From the NCBI RefSeq assembly GCF_014268745.2, contig NZ_JABWRB020000005.1, positions 62,001 through 126,000 on the forward strand: 64,000 nt of DNA. The letters are read 5' to 3'. How positions within the stretch are numbered: the stretch's first letter is position 1; each line of letters begins with the position of its first letter. Shown here one piece after another: positions 8,145 to 16,837 of the stretch. Origin of the DNA: Pseudomonas zanjanensis. GTDB taxonomy: Bacteria > Pseudomonadota > Gammaproteobacteria > Pseudomonadales > Pseudomonadaceae. The notes below the pieces were generated by a model that made no database searches, was not told the DNA's origin, and saw only the letters and a list, made by a program, of their open reading frames with translations. The position numbers were made by a program, and so were the translations under genes.

Positions 8145-9929
8145 ATGTCCACCAAACACGCCACTCAGGACCGCTGGCTGGACCTCAATGATCTGCTGCG
8201 CCAACTGGTCACCCAGGGCTTCATCAGCCAGGATTCGGCCGAAACCGCGCTCAACGCCCGCCGACGCCACAGCGCCAACAACCAGCTGCACCCGCTGGAG
8301 TTCATTGCCAACCAGCACCTGGACGACCTCAGTCGGCCCGGCAAGCGCCTGGACCTTGAGAACCTGACCCTGTGGTTGTCCCAGCAGGCCGGCCAACCCT
8401 ACATGCGCATCGACCCGCTGAAAATCAACGTGGCGGCCGTAACGCCCTTGATGTCGTATGCCTTTGCCCAGCGCCACAAGATCCTCGCGGTGGCGGTCGA
8501 TCGTGACGCCGTCACCGTCGCCAGCGCACAACCCTACGTCAACAGCTGGGAAGCCGACCTGACCCATGTGCTCAAGCTGCCGATCAAGCGGGTGGTCGCC
8601 AATCCGGTGGATATCCAGCGCCTGAGCGTGGAGTTCTATCGCCTGGCCAAATCGGTCAGCGGCGCCACCACGGTCGATCAGCAACCGAGCAACCTGAGCA
8701 ATTTCGAACAGTTGCTCAACCTCGGCGCCAGCGACCAGGAACCGGACGCCAACGACGCCCACATCGTCAATATCGTCGACTGGCTGTTCCAGTACGCCTT
8801 CCAACAGCGGGCCAGCGATATCCACATCGAGCCGCGCCGCGAGCAGGGCACGGTGCGGTTTCGCATCGACGGGGTGCTGCACACCGTCTACCAATTCCCG
8901 CCGCAGGTCACGATGGCGATCGTCAGTCGTCTCAAGAGCCTGGGGCGGATGAACGTCGCGGAAAAACGCAAACCCCAGGATGGCCGGGTCAAGACCAAGA
9001 CCCCGGACGGCGGCGAAGTGGAATTGCGCCTGTCGACCTTGCCCACGGCGTTCGGCGAAAAAATGGTCATGCGGATCTTCGACCCGGAAGTGCTGCTCAA
9101 GGATTTCGACCAGCTCGGTTTCTCCGCCGACGACCTGCGCCGCTGGCAGGACATGACCCGCCAGCCCAACGGCATCATCCTGGTGACCGGGCCGACCGGT
9201 TCCGGCAAGACCACCACCCTCTACACCACACTCAAGAAGCTGGCGACGCCGGAAGTGAACCTCTGCACCATCGAGGACCCGATCGAAATGGTCGAGGCGT
9301 CCTTCAACCAGATGCAGGTCCAGCACAACATCGACCTGAGCTTCGCCGCCGGGGTGCGGGCCCTCATGCGACAAGACCCGGACATCATCATGATCGGTGA
9401 GATCCGAGACCTGGAAACCGCTGAAATGGCGATCCAGGCAGCGCTCACCGGTCACTTGGTCCTGTCGACGCTGCACACCAACGACGCGCCGAGCGCCATC
9501 AGTCGCCTGCTGGAGCTGGGCGTGCCCCATTACTTGATCAAGGCCACCGTCCTCGGGGTCATGGCCCAGCGGTTGGTGCGCACCCTGTGCCCGCAATGCA
9601 AGGCGCCGCTGACCCTGAACGAAGACGACTGGCAGACCCTGACCCGGCCCTGGCAGGCACCGCTGCCGAGCAATGCCCAGCAGGCCGTCGGTTGCCTGGA
9701 ATGCCGCGACACCGGTTACCGCGGCCGCGCCGGCGTCTACGAAATCATGCAACTGACCGACAGCGTCAAGGCCTTGATCCACCCCGACACCGACCTGCTG
9801 GCGGTGCGCCGCCAGGCCTTCAAGGAAGGCATGCGCAGCCTGCGGCTGTCAGGGGCACAAAAGGTCGCGGCAGGCTTGACCACGGTCGAGGAAGTGTTGC
9901 GGGTTACGCCTCAGAGCGAGCAGAAGTAA
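8145..9929 (+). CDS. GspE/PilB-family secretion ATPase (orphan)
   Basis: 594 residues. It has an N-terminal MshEN/T2SSE_N-like region (about 1-170), then the ATPase: Walker A GPTGSGKTTT near 348, Asp box and Walker B (DPDIIMIGEIRD near 410), and His box (GHLVLSTLHTND). A C-terminal zinc module CPQC...CLEC (about 481-521) is typical of GspE. These hexameric ATPases power assembly of type II secretion pseudopili or type IV pili. No pseudopilin, secretin or inner-membrane gene is adjacent, so its partner apparatus is elsewhere or lost. PAO1 has an equivalent lone gene at the same place. The start MSTKHATQ follows the family N-terminus. Confidence 0.92.
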   Translation: MSTKHATQDRWLDLNDLLRQLVTQGFISQDSAETALNARRRHSANNQLHPLEFIANQHLDDLSRPGKRLDLENLTLWLSQQAGQPYMRIDPLKINVAAVTPLMSYAFAQRHKILAVAVDRDAVTVASAQPYVNSWEADLTHVLKLPIKRVVANPVDIQRLSVEFYRLAKSVSGATTVDQQPSNLSNFEQLLNLGASDQEPDANDAHIVNIVDWLFQYAFQQRASDIHIEPRREQGTVRFRIDGVLHTVYQFPPQVTMAIVSRLKSLGRMNVAEKRKPQDGRVKTKTPDGGEVELRLSTLPTAFGEKMVMRIFDPEVLLKDFDQLGFSADDLRRWQDMTRQPNGIILVTGPTGSGKTTTLYTTLKKLATPEVNLCTIEDPIEMVEASFNQMQVQHNIDLSFAAGVRALMRQDPDIIMIGEIRDLETAEMAIQAALTGHLVLSTLHTNDAPSAISRLLELGVPHYLIKATVLGVMAQRLVRTLCPQCKAPLTLNEDDWQTLTRPWQAPLPSNAQQAVGCLECRDTGYRGRAGVYEIMQLTDSVKALIHPDTDLLAVRRQAFKEGMRSLRLSGAQKVAAGLTTVEEVLRVTPQSEQK

Positions 9930-9967
9930 TAGCGGCAGCACCTGTGGCGAGAGGGTTTTGACCTCAC

Positions 9968-10057
9968 CGTGGGAGCAAGGCTTGCCCGCGATGAAGATGA
10001 CGCGGTCTCCCTGGGAAGCGAGGCGCCTGCATCGCGAGCAAGCTTTGCTCCCACAGA
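9968..10057. repeat. REP pair, class B
   Basis: Inverted pair GTGGGAGCAAGGCTTGCCCGCG / TGCTCCCAC-type with some divergence between the arms, in the gap between the ATPase and qmcA. Confidence 0.8.
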
Positions 10058-10127
10058 GTGAGGATAATGGCCGCTTGCCCTACACTCAGGGCTCGCAGGT
10101 CCATCTCAATTCGCACAGGGAACCGTC

Positions 10128-11048
10128 ATGCAGATCGGTAGCGTACTTTTACTTTTCATCGGCCTGGTGGTCGTCATTCTCTTCATGGGCTTCAAGGTCG
10201 TACCCCAGGGCTACCAATGGACGGTCGAGCGGTTCGGCCGCTACACCAATACGCTCAAGCCCGGCCTGAACATCATCATCCCGGTGATGGATCGCATCGG
10301 GCGCAAGATCAACGTCATGGAAAGCGTGCTGGACATCCCGCCCCAGGAAGTCATCACCGCCGACAACGCCACGGTACAGATCGACGCCGTGTGCTTCTTC
10401 CAGGTGGTCAATACGGCCCAGGCTGCCTACGAAGTCAACAACCTCGAACACGCCATCCGCAACCTGCTGCAAACCAATATCCGCACCGTGCTGGGGTCCA
10501 TGGAGCTGGATGCGATGCTGAGCCAGCGCGACGGCATCAACGAAAAACTGCTGCGCACCGTCGATGAAGCCACGGCGCCGTGGGGCATCAAGATCACCCG
10601 GATCGAGATCAAGGACATCAGCCCGCCGGCCGACCTGATGGCCGCCATGTCAGGGCAAATGAAAGCCGAACGGATCAAGCGCGCCCAGATCCTCGAAGCC
10701 GAGGGCCTGCGCGCGTCGGCGATTCTCACCGCCGAAGGCAAGAAGCAGGCACAGATCCTCGAGGCCGAGGGCAGCCGCCAGGCCGCGTTCCTGGAGTCCG
10801 AGGCCCGCGAGCGCCAGGCGCAAGCCGAAGCACTGGCCACCCAGGTCGTGTCCCAGGCCATTGCCGACGGTAACGTCCAGGCCGTGAACTACTTCGTCGC
10901 GCAGAAATACATCGATGCGCTGGGCAAACTGGCGTCGGCCAACAACAGCAAGGTGATCCTGATGCCGCTGGAAGCCAGCCAGGTCATCGGTGCGGTCGGT
11001 GGCATCGGCGAGATCGTCAAGGCCACCTTCGACAGCAAGAAAGCCTGA
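10128..11048 (+). CDS. qmcA: SPFH/band 7 membrane protein, QmcA type
   Basis: 306 residues. One N-terminal membrane segment (about 4-24) is followed by the SPFH/stomatin domain (VVPQGYQWTVERFGRY onward, to about 190). A coiled coil rich in Ala/Glu/Gln with repeated ILEAEG units follows (about 195-250), then a short hydrophobic tail. Such proteins form large oligomeric membrane scaffolds and are functionally tied to NfeD proteins and FtsH-type proteolysis. The nfeD gene follows after 9 bp, the standard pairing. Name by similarity to E. coli QmcA (YbbK). Confidence 0.93.
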   Translation: MQIGSVLLLFIGLVVVILFMGFKVVPQGYQWTVERFGRYTNTLKPGLNIIIPVMDRIGRKINVMESVLDIPPQEVITADNATVQIDAVCFFQVVNTAQAAYEVNNLEHAIRNLLQTNIRTVLGSMELDAMLSQRDGINEKLLRTVDEATAPWGIKITRIEIKDISPPADLMAAMSGQMKAERIKRAQILEAEGLRASAILTAEGKKQAQILEAEGSRQAAFLESEARERQAQAEALATQVVSQAIADGNVQAVNYFVAQKYIDALGKLASANNSKVILMPLEASQVIGAVGGIGEIVKATFDSKKA

Positions 11049-11057
11049 GGCGCGCGT

Positions 11058-11507
11058 ATGTGGGAGTTCCTGCAACACATGTCGTACTGGGACTGGCTGG
11101 CGCTGGGCGTGATCCTGCTGATCCTCGAAGTCTTCGGCGCCGGTGGCTACTTGCTGTGGATCGGCATGGCCGCCGCGGCAGTCGGCGTACTCACGTTCAT
11201 CCTGCCGCAGATGCCGTGGGAGCTGCAGTTCCTGTTGTTCGGCCTGTTTGCCATCGCCACGGCGCTGTACTGGTGGCAACGCCAGCGCAGCGCGGTGCGC
11301 CAAAGCGATCAGCCGCTCCTGAACCTGCGCGGACAGGAACTGATCGGCAAGGTCTTCCTGGTGCATGAAGCGATCGTCGAGGGCCGCGGCAAGATCAAGG
11401 TGGCCGACAGCGTCTGGCTGGCCAAGGGGCCCGAGTCGCCCATTGGTACGCGGGTCAAGGTGGTGGCCCAGGAAGGCGCGGTATTGCAAGTGGAGCGGGC
11501 TGACTGA
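11058..11507 (+). CDS. NfeD-family membrane protein (YbbJ type)
   Basis: 149 residues: two or three membrane helices in the N-terminal half (about 13-30 and 33-72) and a C-terminal OB-fold NfeD domain (LRGQELIGKVFLVHE to the end). This is the short NfeD form without the ClpP-like protease domain. It probably forms a complex with the QmcA-type protein encoded immediately upstream and is co-transcribed with it. The start codon lies 9 bp after the qmcA stop. Confidence 0.92.
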   Translation: MWEFLQHMSYWDWLALGVILLILEVFGAGGYLLWIGMAAAAVGVLTFILPQMPWELQFLLFGLFAIATALYWWQRQRSAVRQSDQPLLNLRGQELIGKVFLVHEAIVEGRGKIKVADSVWLAKGPESPIGTRVKVVAQEGAVLQVERAD

Positions 11508-11575
11508 CAAGTCATGGAACTGAATCGAGACGCAGGTAATCCAACGTCATAGTTAACCCAGTGGAGTCACCTATC

Positions 11576-11893
11576 ATGCGTCTCAAACTTGCTGTCGCTA
11601 CCCTAGCCTTGCTGTCTCTTCCTGTTGGCTCGGCAATGGCCGACACGTTTTGGCGTAACGTCATCTCATCCGGTGCGACCACCGGTTCCACCTACCTGAC
11701 CTTCAAGGATAACAAGCTGATCGTCGCCGCCCAGGACGATGCCGGCAGCTTCGTCGCCAGTGATGGCGGTATCCGCGGCCCTTACCTGGAGGCAGCGATG
11801 CAGAAAGTGCGTGCCGACAACCCAGGCCTGCAAGCCACCGACATGGAACTGGCCAACGCGATCCTGGCGAAAAACGCCGTCGCCCAGGAGTGA
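11576..11893 (+). CDS. Secreted DUF2388-family protein
   Basis: 105 residues with a clear signal peptide (MRLKLAVATLALLSL..., cleavage after GSAMA) and a short mature domain (DTFWRNVISSGATTGSTY, then SFVASDGGIRGPYLEAA) typical of DUF2388, a family restricted mostly to Pseudomonas. Function unknown. Some relatives carry misleading resolvase-like names; nothing here supports that. The ATG at 11576 has GTGGAG 9 nt upstream. A terminator follows at once, so it is probably a single-gene unit. Confidence 0.85.
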   Translation: MRLKLAVATLALLSLPVGSAMADTFWRNVISSGATTGSTYLTFKDNKLIVAAQDDAGSFVASDGGIRGPYLEAAMQKVRADNPGLQATDMELANAILAKNAVAQE

Positions 11894-11904
11894 TTCCCGG
11901 CCCA

Positions 11905-11938
11905 TGAAAAATGCCGCTCGATTGAGCGGCATTTTTTT
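11905..11938 (+). terminator. Terminator of the DUF2388 gene
   Basis: Stem ATGCCGCTC / GAGCGGCAT with loop GATT, followed by seven T. Confidence 0.92.
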
Positions 11939-11972
11939 GCCCGGTGAATAATCCCGAGACAGCCCCAGTCCC

Positions 11973-12062
11973 CTGTGGGAGCGGGCTTGCTCGCGAAAGC
12001 GGTGTATCAGTCAACACTACTGAACCTGACACACCGCTTTCGCGAGCAAGCCCGCTCCCACA
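11973..12062. repeat. REP pair, class A
   Basis: Near-perfect inverted pair of TGTGGGAGCGGGCTTGCTCG-type units including the flanking AAGCGGTGT; sits where gcvP lies in PAO1, downstream of gcvH. Confidence 0.88.
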
Positions 12063-12073
12063 TTGGATCCGGG

Positions 12074-12457
12074 TTATTCGCCGATAGCGGCCTGGTAGCC
12101 TGCCGCATCGAGCAACGTGTCCAGCTCAGCCTTGTCGCTTGGCTTGAGCTTGAAGATCCACGCACCGTACGGATCGGAGTTCAGCAACTCCGGCGAACCG
12201 CCCAACTCTTCGTTGATCGCGATCACTTCGCCGCCAACCGGGGAGTAGATGTCGGAAGCGGCCTTGACCGACTCAACCACACCGGCCTGGTCACCCGTGG
12301 CAAAGACCTTACCGATTTCCGTCAGCTCGACAAACACCACATCGCCCAAGGCTTCCTGCGCATGATCGCTGATGCCCACGGTGACGGTGCCGTCAGCTTC
12401 CAGACGGGCCCACTCATGGCTTTCGGCAAACCGCAGGTCGGCAGGGATATCACTCAT
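12074..12457 (-). CDS. gcvH: Glycine cleavage system H protein
   Basis: 127 residues. This is the lipoyl carrier that shuttles the aminomethyl group between GcvP, GcvT and the lipoamide dehydrogenase. The lipoylation lysine is K65 in VESVKAASD. The ATG for MSDIPADLRF is preferred to a start five codons upstream. It lies 52 bp downstream of gcvT on the same strand. A gcvP gene does not follow; instead there is a REP pair and an unrelated gene, so the P protein must come from another locus. Confidence 0.97.
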   Translation of the reverse strand: MSDIPADLRFAESHEWARLEADGTVTVGISDHAQEALGDVVFVELTEIGKVFATGDQAGVVESVKAASDIYSPVGGEVIAINEELGGSPELLNSDPYGAWIFKLKPSDKAELDTLLDAAGYQAAIGE

Positions 12458-12509
12458 ATTCTGTGTCCTCAAGAGAAAGTGTCAGCGGCCAGCGGCCCGC
12501 CGCAAAAGG

Positions 12510-13592
12510 TTAGATCAGGGTTTTGCCATGGCGGACGAAGGTCGGTTTGACCACCCGTACCGGGTACCACTTACCACGAATTTCCACCTCGGCCCGGTCG
12601 GCGGTTGCCATCGGAACACGTGCCAGGGCGATCGACTTGCTAAGCGTAGGAGAAAAACTACCACTGGTGATCTCTCCTTCGCCAACATTGGCGATGCGAA
12701 CCACCTGATGGGCGCGCAAAACGCCCCGCTCTTCCAGCACCAGCCCGACCAGTTTGTGCTGCACACCGCTGGCAAGCTCGGCCTCCAGCGCACTGCGCCC
12801 GATGAACGGACGGCTCGCCGGTTCCCAGGCGATGCTCCAGGCCATGTTCGAGGCCAGGGGCGAAACGTCCTGACCGATGTCCTGGCCGTAGAGGTTCATG
12901 CCGGCTTCCAGGCGCAAGGTATCGCGGGCGCCGAGGCCGATGGGCGAAATGCCGGCCCCTACGAGGTCGTTGAAGAAACTCGGGGCCTCCTGCGCAGGCA
13001 AGACGATTTCCAGGCCATCTTCGCCGGTGTAGCCGGTCCGGGCGATGAACCATTCGCCGTCGGCGCGACCTTCGAAAGGCTTGAGTTGCTGGATGATTTG
13101 CCCACGCGGTTGCGTGACCAGCTCGGCAATTTTTTGCCGAGCGTGGGGGCCCTGGATCGCCAGCATCGCCAGCTCGGCGCGCTCGTGTAGCTGCACGTCG
13201 TAGTCACCGAGCTGCGCCTGCATCCAGGCCAGGTCCTGATCGCGGGTCGAGGCGTTGAAGACCAGTCGATAGCCGTCCTCGACACGGTAGATGATCATGT
13301 CGTCGACAATGCCGCCGCGCTCATTGAGCATCGCGCTGTACAAGGCACTGCCTGAGCCCTGCAAGCGGTCGACGTCATTGGCCAGCAAGCGCTGCAGCCA
13401 GACCTTGGCCTGGGGGCCGGCGACATCGATCACGGTCATGTGGGATACATCGAACACACCGCAGTCGCGACGCACCTGATGGTGCTCTTCGACTTGCGAG
13501 CCGTAGTGCAAAGGCATATCCCAACCGCCAAAATCGACCATCTTCGCGCCGAGGGCGAGATGAAGGTCATACAGAGGCGTACGCTGTCCCAT
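12510..13592 (-). CDS. gcvT: Aminomethyltransferase (glycine cleavage T protein)
   Basis: 360 residues, full length. It transfers the methylene unit from the lipoyl arm of GcvH to tetrahydrofolate and releases ammonia. Family marks include FGGWDMPLHYGS near the start, RTGYTGEDGLEI in the middle and the C-terminal beta-barrel ending KPTFVRHGK. The ribosome site GGAAGGAG lies 6 nt before the ATG. It is the first gene of a gcvT-gcvH pair. The 156-bp upstream region was inspected for a glycine riboswitch and none was convincing. Confidence 0.97.
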   Translation of the reverse strand: MGQRTPLYDLHLALGAKMVDFGGWDMPLHYGSQVEEHHQVRRDCGVFDVSHMTVIDVAGPQAKVWLQRLLANDVDRLQGSGSALYSAMLNERGGIVDDMIIYRVEDGYRLVFNASTRDQDLAWMQAQLGDYDVQLHERAELAMLAIQGPHARQKIAELVTQPRGQIIQQLKPFEGRADGEWFIARTGYTGEDGLEIVLPAQEAPSFFNDLVGAGISPIGLGARDTLRLEAGMNLYGQDIGQDVSPLASNMAWSIAWEPASRPFIGRSALEAELASGVQHKLVGLVLEERGVLRAHQVVRIANVGEGEITSGSFSPTLSKSIALARVPMATADRAEVEIRGKWYPVRVVKPTFVRHGKTLI

Positions 13593-13748
13593 GGGTTTCT
13601 CCTTCCGGGCTTGGCGAAGGTGCGGACGGACACTGCGTAGCGCGAACGCCTGAAAAAAAGGAGTTTTCTGACGCTCTCAGTTGCCCGGTCCGACAGACGG
13701 ACCGCACCGAATGCCGCGCATTGTAGCCGCATGAGGTAGGACTGACAC

Positions 13749-15365
13749 CTAGCTGTTTCGATGGGCCGAACGTCGTATCAATCCGATGACCGGCAACAAC
13801 CCCACCAAGACCAACGTCAGCGCCGGCAACGCGGCCCGGGCCCACTCCCCTTCGCTGGTCATCTCGAAGATCCGCACCGCCAGCGTGTCCCAGCCGAACG
13901 GGCGCATCAGCAGCGTCGCGGGCATTTCCTTGAGCACATCGACGAACACCAGCAACGCCGCGCTCAATGTCCCGGGCAACAACAACGGCAGATACACTTT
14001 GAAAAACAGTCGTGGCCCACTGACCCCAAGGCTACGTGCCGCTTCGGGCAAGGACGGACGAATTCGCGCCAGGCTGCTCTCCAACGGACCGTAGGCCACG
14101 GCCAGGAAGCGCACCAGATACGCCAACAACAGCGCCGACAGGCTGCCCAGCAGCAACGGCTTGCCTGCGCCGCCGAGCCAGGTCGACAGCGGAATGACCA
14201 GCTCACGGTCCAGGTAGCTGAACGCGAGCATGATCGACACCGCCAACACCGAACCGGGCAAGGCATACCCCAGGTTCGCCAGGCCGACGCCGGCACGAAT
14301 CGGGCGGGTCGGCGCCAACCGCCGGGCGAACGCCAGCAGCAAGGCCACGCAGACGGTGACCAACGCGGCCAGGCCGCCCAAGTAGAGGGTGTGGACGATC
14401 AGCCCGGCATAACGCTCATCCAAGTCGAAACGGCCGCGTTGCCAGAACCACACCACCAATTGCAGCACCGGGATGACAAACGCGCAGGCAAACACCAGGA
14501 AGCACCAGCCACTGGCCGCCACGGCCTTGAAGCCGCGCAACGTGTACAACGCCTTGACCCGGGGCCGCTCGTTGCTGGCTCGGTTGGCGCCGCGGGCCCG
14601 GCGTTCGCCGTAGAGCACCAGCATCACCGCCAACAACAGCAGGCTGGCCAGTTGGGCTGCGCTGGATAGGCTGAAGAATCCGTACCAGGTCTTGTAGATG
14701 GCGGTGGTGAAGGTGTCGAAGTTGAACACTGACACCGCACCGAAATCCGCCAGGGTTTCCATCAGCGCCAGCGCCACGCCTGCACCGATGGCCGGCCGGG
14801 CCATCGGCAGCGCCACGCGCCAGAACGCCTGCCACGGCGATTGCCCCAGCACCCGGGCAGCCTCCATCAGGCCCTTGCCCTGGGCCAGGAAGGCACTGCG
14901 TGCCAGCAGATAGACGTAAGGATAAAAGACCAGCACCAGCACCAGGATTACCCCGCCGGTGGAACGAACCCGAGGCAAGCGCAGGCCGCTGCCGAACCAC
15001 TCTCGCATCAGCGTCTGCACAGGGCCGGCAAAATCCAGCAGACCCACGAAGACAAACGCCAGCACATAGGCCGGAATCGCAAACGGCAGCATCAACGCCC
15101 AGTCGAGCCAGCGTCGCCCCGGGAACTCACACAGGCTGGTGAGCCAAGCGAGACTGACCCCCAACAGCGTCACACCGGTTCCCACGCCAAGGATCAACGT
15201 GAGGGTGTTGCCTAGCAGGCGTGGCATTTGCGTGTCCCACAGGTGGGACCAGATCTGTTGGTCGATGCTCTGCCACGACAGCAGCAAGACGCTCAAGGGC
15301 AACAGGACTAACGCGGCGATGGCGAAGACCAGGGGGTACCAACGGCGTTGGGCGGGGTGGGCCAA
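13749..15365 (-). CDS. Fe(III) ABC transporter permease, two fused permease domains
   Basis: 538 residues with about twelve membrane helices and two binding-protein-dependent permease domains; the EAA-type loop of the second half is recognisable as PEAARSLGVSGPRLFFKV. This is the FbpB/SfuB form, which moves ferric ion delivered by the periplasmic protein encoded upstream. The frame opens with TTG directly after an in-frame TAA, and the next ATG would remove the first helix, so TTG is the likely start. No ATPase (FbpC) gene is adjacent, so it must be supplied from elsewhere. Downstream it ends 156 bp before gcvT. Confidence 0.9.
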   Translation of the reverse strand: MAHPAQRRWYPLVFAIAALVLLPLSVLLLSWQSIDQQIWSHLWDTQMPRLLGNTLTLILGVGTGVTLLGVSLAWLTSLCEFPGRRWLDWALMLPFAIPAYVLAFVFVGLLDFAGPVQTLMREWFGSGLRLPRVRSTGGVILVLVLVFYPYVYLLARSAFLAQGKGLMEAARVLGQSPWQAFWRVALPMARPAIGAGVALALMETLADFGAVSVFNFDTFTTAIYKTWYGFFSLSSAAQLASLLLLAVMLVLYGERRARGANRASNERPRVKALYTLRGFKAVAASGWCFLVFACAFVIPVLQLVVWFWQRGRFDLDERYAGLIVHTLYLGGLAALVTVCVALLLAFARRLAPTRPIRAGVGLANLGYALPGSVLAVSIMLAFSYLDRELVIPLSTWLGGAGKPLLLGSLSALLLAYLVRFLAVAYGPLESSLARIRPSLPEAARSLGVSGPRLFFKVYLPLLLPGTLSAALLVFVDVLKEMPATLLMRPFGWDTLAVRIFEMTSEGEWARAALPALTLVLVGLLPVIGLIRRSAHRNS

Positions 15366-15387
15366 GGAAAACTCTCGTTAAATGAGG

Positions 15388-15411
15388 ATGCCCGCGCATT
15401 GGCGCGGGCAC
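15388..15411 (-). other. Stem-loop between the binding-protein gene and the permease gene
   Basis: TGCCCGCGC / GCGCGGGCA with a 4-nt loop, 23 bp before the permease start. There is no T run after it on the transcribed strand, so it is more likely an mRNA-processing or stability element than a terminator. Confidence 0.5.
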
Positions 15412-15437
15412 CTATTTTATAACCAGCCGCAGAAAAC

Positions 15438-15572
15438 CTGTGGCGAGGGGATTTATCCCCGCTGGCTTGCGGAGCAAGCCCAATTGCAGACAACTCAACC
15501 CGTCTGCAACGCCGCGTTCTCCGCTTGGGGGCTGCTTCGCAACCCAGCGGGGATAAATCCCCTCGCCACAGG
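15438..15572. repeat. REP pair, class D (GTGGCGAGGGGATTTATCCCC type)
   Basis: Inverted copies of CTGTGGCGAGGGGATTTATC at the two ends of a 135-bp stretch with a further GC-rich inner stem. It separates the two transporter genes and could reduce permease expression relative to the binding protein. Confidence 0.88.
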
Positions 15573-15592
15573 GAATCGTGCCTGACTTCGGG

Positions 15593-16597
15593 TTAATTCC
15601 AGCCAGCGCGATCCATCATGCGAATGGCTTCGGCCTGGCGTTTACCCGCGACTTCCACCGGCAGGGTGTCGGCCTTGAACTTGCCCCAGGCTGCCACTTC
15701 CTTGGACGGTTCGACTTTCGGGTTGGCCGGGAATTCCTGGTTCACGTCGGCGAAAATGCTCTGTGCTTCTGGCGTGGTCATCCACTCCACCAGCTTCTTC
15801 GCGGCTTCCGGATGCGGTGCATGCTGGGTCAAGCCAATGCCGGAGAGGTTGATGTGCACGCCACGATCAGCCTGGTTCGGCCAGAACAGCTTGACCTTCA
15901 GATCCGGCTTCTGCTGGTGCAAGCGGCCATAGTAGTAGGTGTTGACGATGCCGACATCGCATTGGCCAGCGTTGATCGCTTCAAGCAACGCAGTGTCGTC
16001 GGAGAACACGTCAGTGGACAGGTTCTTGACCCAGCCCTTGAGAATTTCCTCGGTTTTTTCCGCCCCGTGGGTTTCGATCAGGGTGGCAGTCAGGGACTGG
16101 TTGTAGACCTTCTTCGAGGTCCGCAGGCACAGGCGGCCTTCCCACTCTTTGCCAGCCAACGCTTCATAGGTGGTCAATTCGCTGGGTTTAACCCGCTCGG
16201 TGGAATAGACGATGGTCCGCGCCCGCAGGCTCAAGCCAGTCCAGGCGTGGGAGGACGCGCGGTATTGAGACGGGATGTTGGCGTCGATCACCGGGGAGGT
16301 AAACGGCTGGAGAATGCCCATCTGCTCGGCTTGCCAAAGGTTACCGGCATCGACGGTGAGCAGCAGGTCGGCGGTGGCGTTTGCGCCTTCGGCCTTGATC
16401 CGCTGCATCAACGGCGCTTCCTTGTCAGTGATGAACTTCACCGATACGCCGGTTTTCTTGGTGTAGGCGTCGAAGACCGGCTTGATCAGTTCATCGATGC
16501 GCGAGGAGTAGACCACCACCTCATCGGCGGCCTGGGCGGCAGTGGTGCCGATCAGGGTCAAGGCGAGGGCGGACAGCAGGCGTTTGGTTGCCAACAT
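15593..16597 (-). CDS. Periplasmic Fe(III)-binding protein
   Basis: 334 residues with a signal peptide (LLSALALTLIGTTAAQA) and the class 1 ferric-binding fold of the FbpA/FutA family: EVVVYSSRIDELIKPVF at the mature N-terminus and the paired tyrosines of NTYYYGRL (about residue 220) that coordinate iron. It delivers iron to the permease encoded 227 bp downstream. The start at MLATKRL fits the signal peptide; the longer frame upstream crosses a REP pair and is rejected. An imperfect inverted repeat CAAATG...CATTTG at 16628-16650 upstream could be a weak Fur site; this is unproven. Confidence 0.92.
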   Translation of the reverse strand: MLATKRLLSALALTLIGTTAAQAADEVVVYSSRIDELIKPVFDAYTKKTGVSVKFITDKEAPLMQRIKAEGANATADLLLTVDAGNLWQAEQMGILQPFTSPVIDANIPSQYRASSHAWTGLSLRARTIVYSTERVKPSELTTYEALAGKEWEGRLCLRTSKKVYNQSLTATLIETHGAEKTEEILKGWVKNLSTDVFSDDTALLEAINAGQCDVGIVNTYYYGRLHQQKPDLKVKLFWPNQADRGVHINLSGIGLTQHAPHPEAAKKLVEWMTTPEAQSIFADVNQEFPANPKVEPSKEVAAWGKFKADTLPVEVAGKRQAEAIRMMDRAGWN

Positions 16598-16724
16598 GGT
16601 AGCGGTCTCTGGATGGTGAGCGAAGCACAAATGATAAGGACTCACATTTGCCATCACAATCGAACAGTAGGCGGACACATTTCCAAATGTTGCAGCCTTG
16701 AGCTGTGCAGTGTTTTGCGACAGC

Positions 16725-16815
16725 CATCGCGGGCAAGCCTTGCTCCCACAACAGCTCCTACATCGGACATCCGGGGGAAGCAAGAGCTTGTGGGAGCAAG
16801 GCTTGCCCGCGATAG
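16725..16815. repeat. REP pair, class B
   Basis: Inverted pair CATCGCGGGCAAGCCTTGCT / GCAAGGCTTGCCCGCGATAG, between the stop of the ubiI-like gene and the promoter region of the iron-binding protein gene. Confidence 0.88.
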
Positions 16816-16837
16816 GGCCATAAGCCCAACCCACCTC

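Noticed and set aside
8067..9782. 571-codon minus-strand frame opposite the GspE-type gene
   Set aside because: Low-complexity His/Gln/Gly/Asp composition typical of an antisense frame; the plus strand has all ATPase motifs.
13593..13748. Glycine riboswitch upstream of gcvT
   Set aside because: Short pieces resembling the aptamer (GAGAGC, CAGGCG) occur but the conserved core order and paired tandem aptamer are not present.
16598..16700. Fur box upstream of the ferric-binding protein gene
   Set aside because: Only one half (AAATGATAAG) resembles the consensus and the other diverges; kept as a remark, not a feature.
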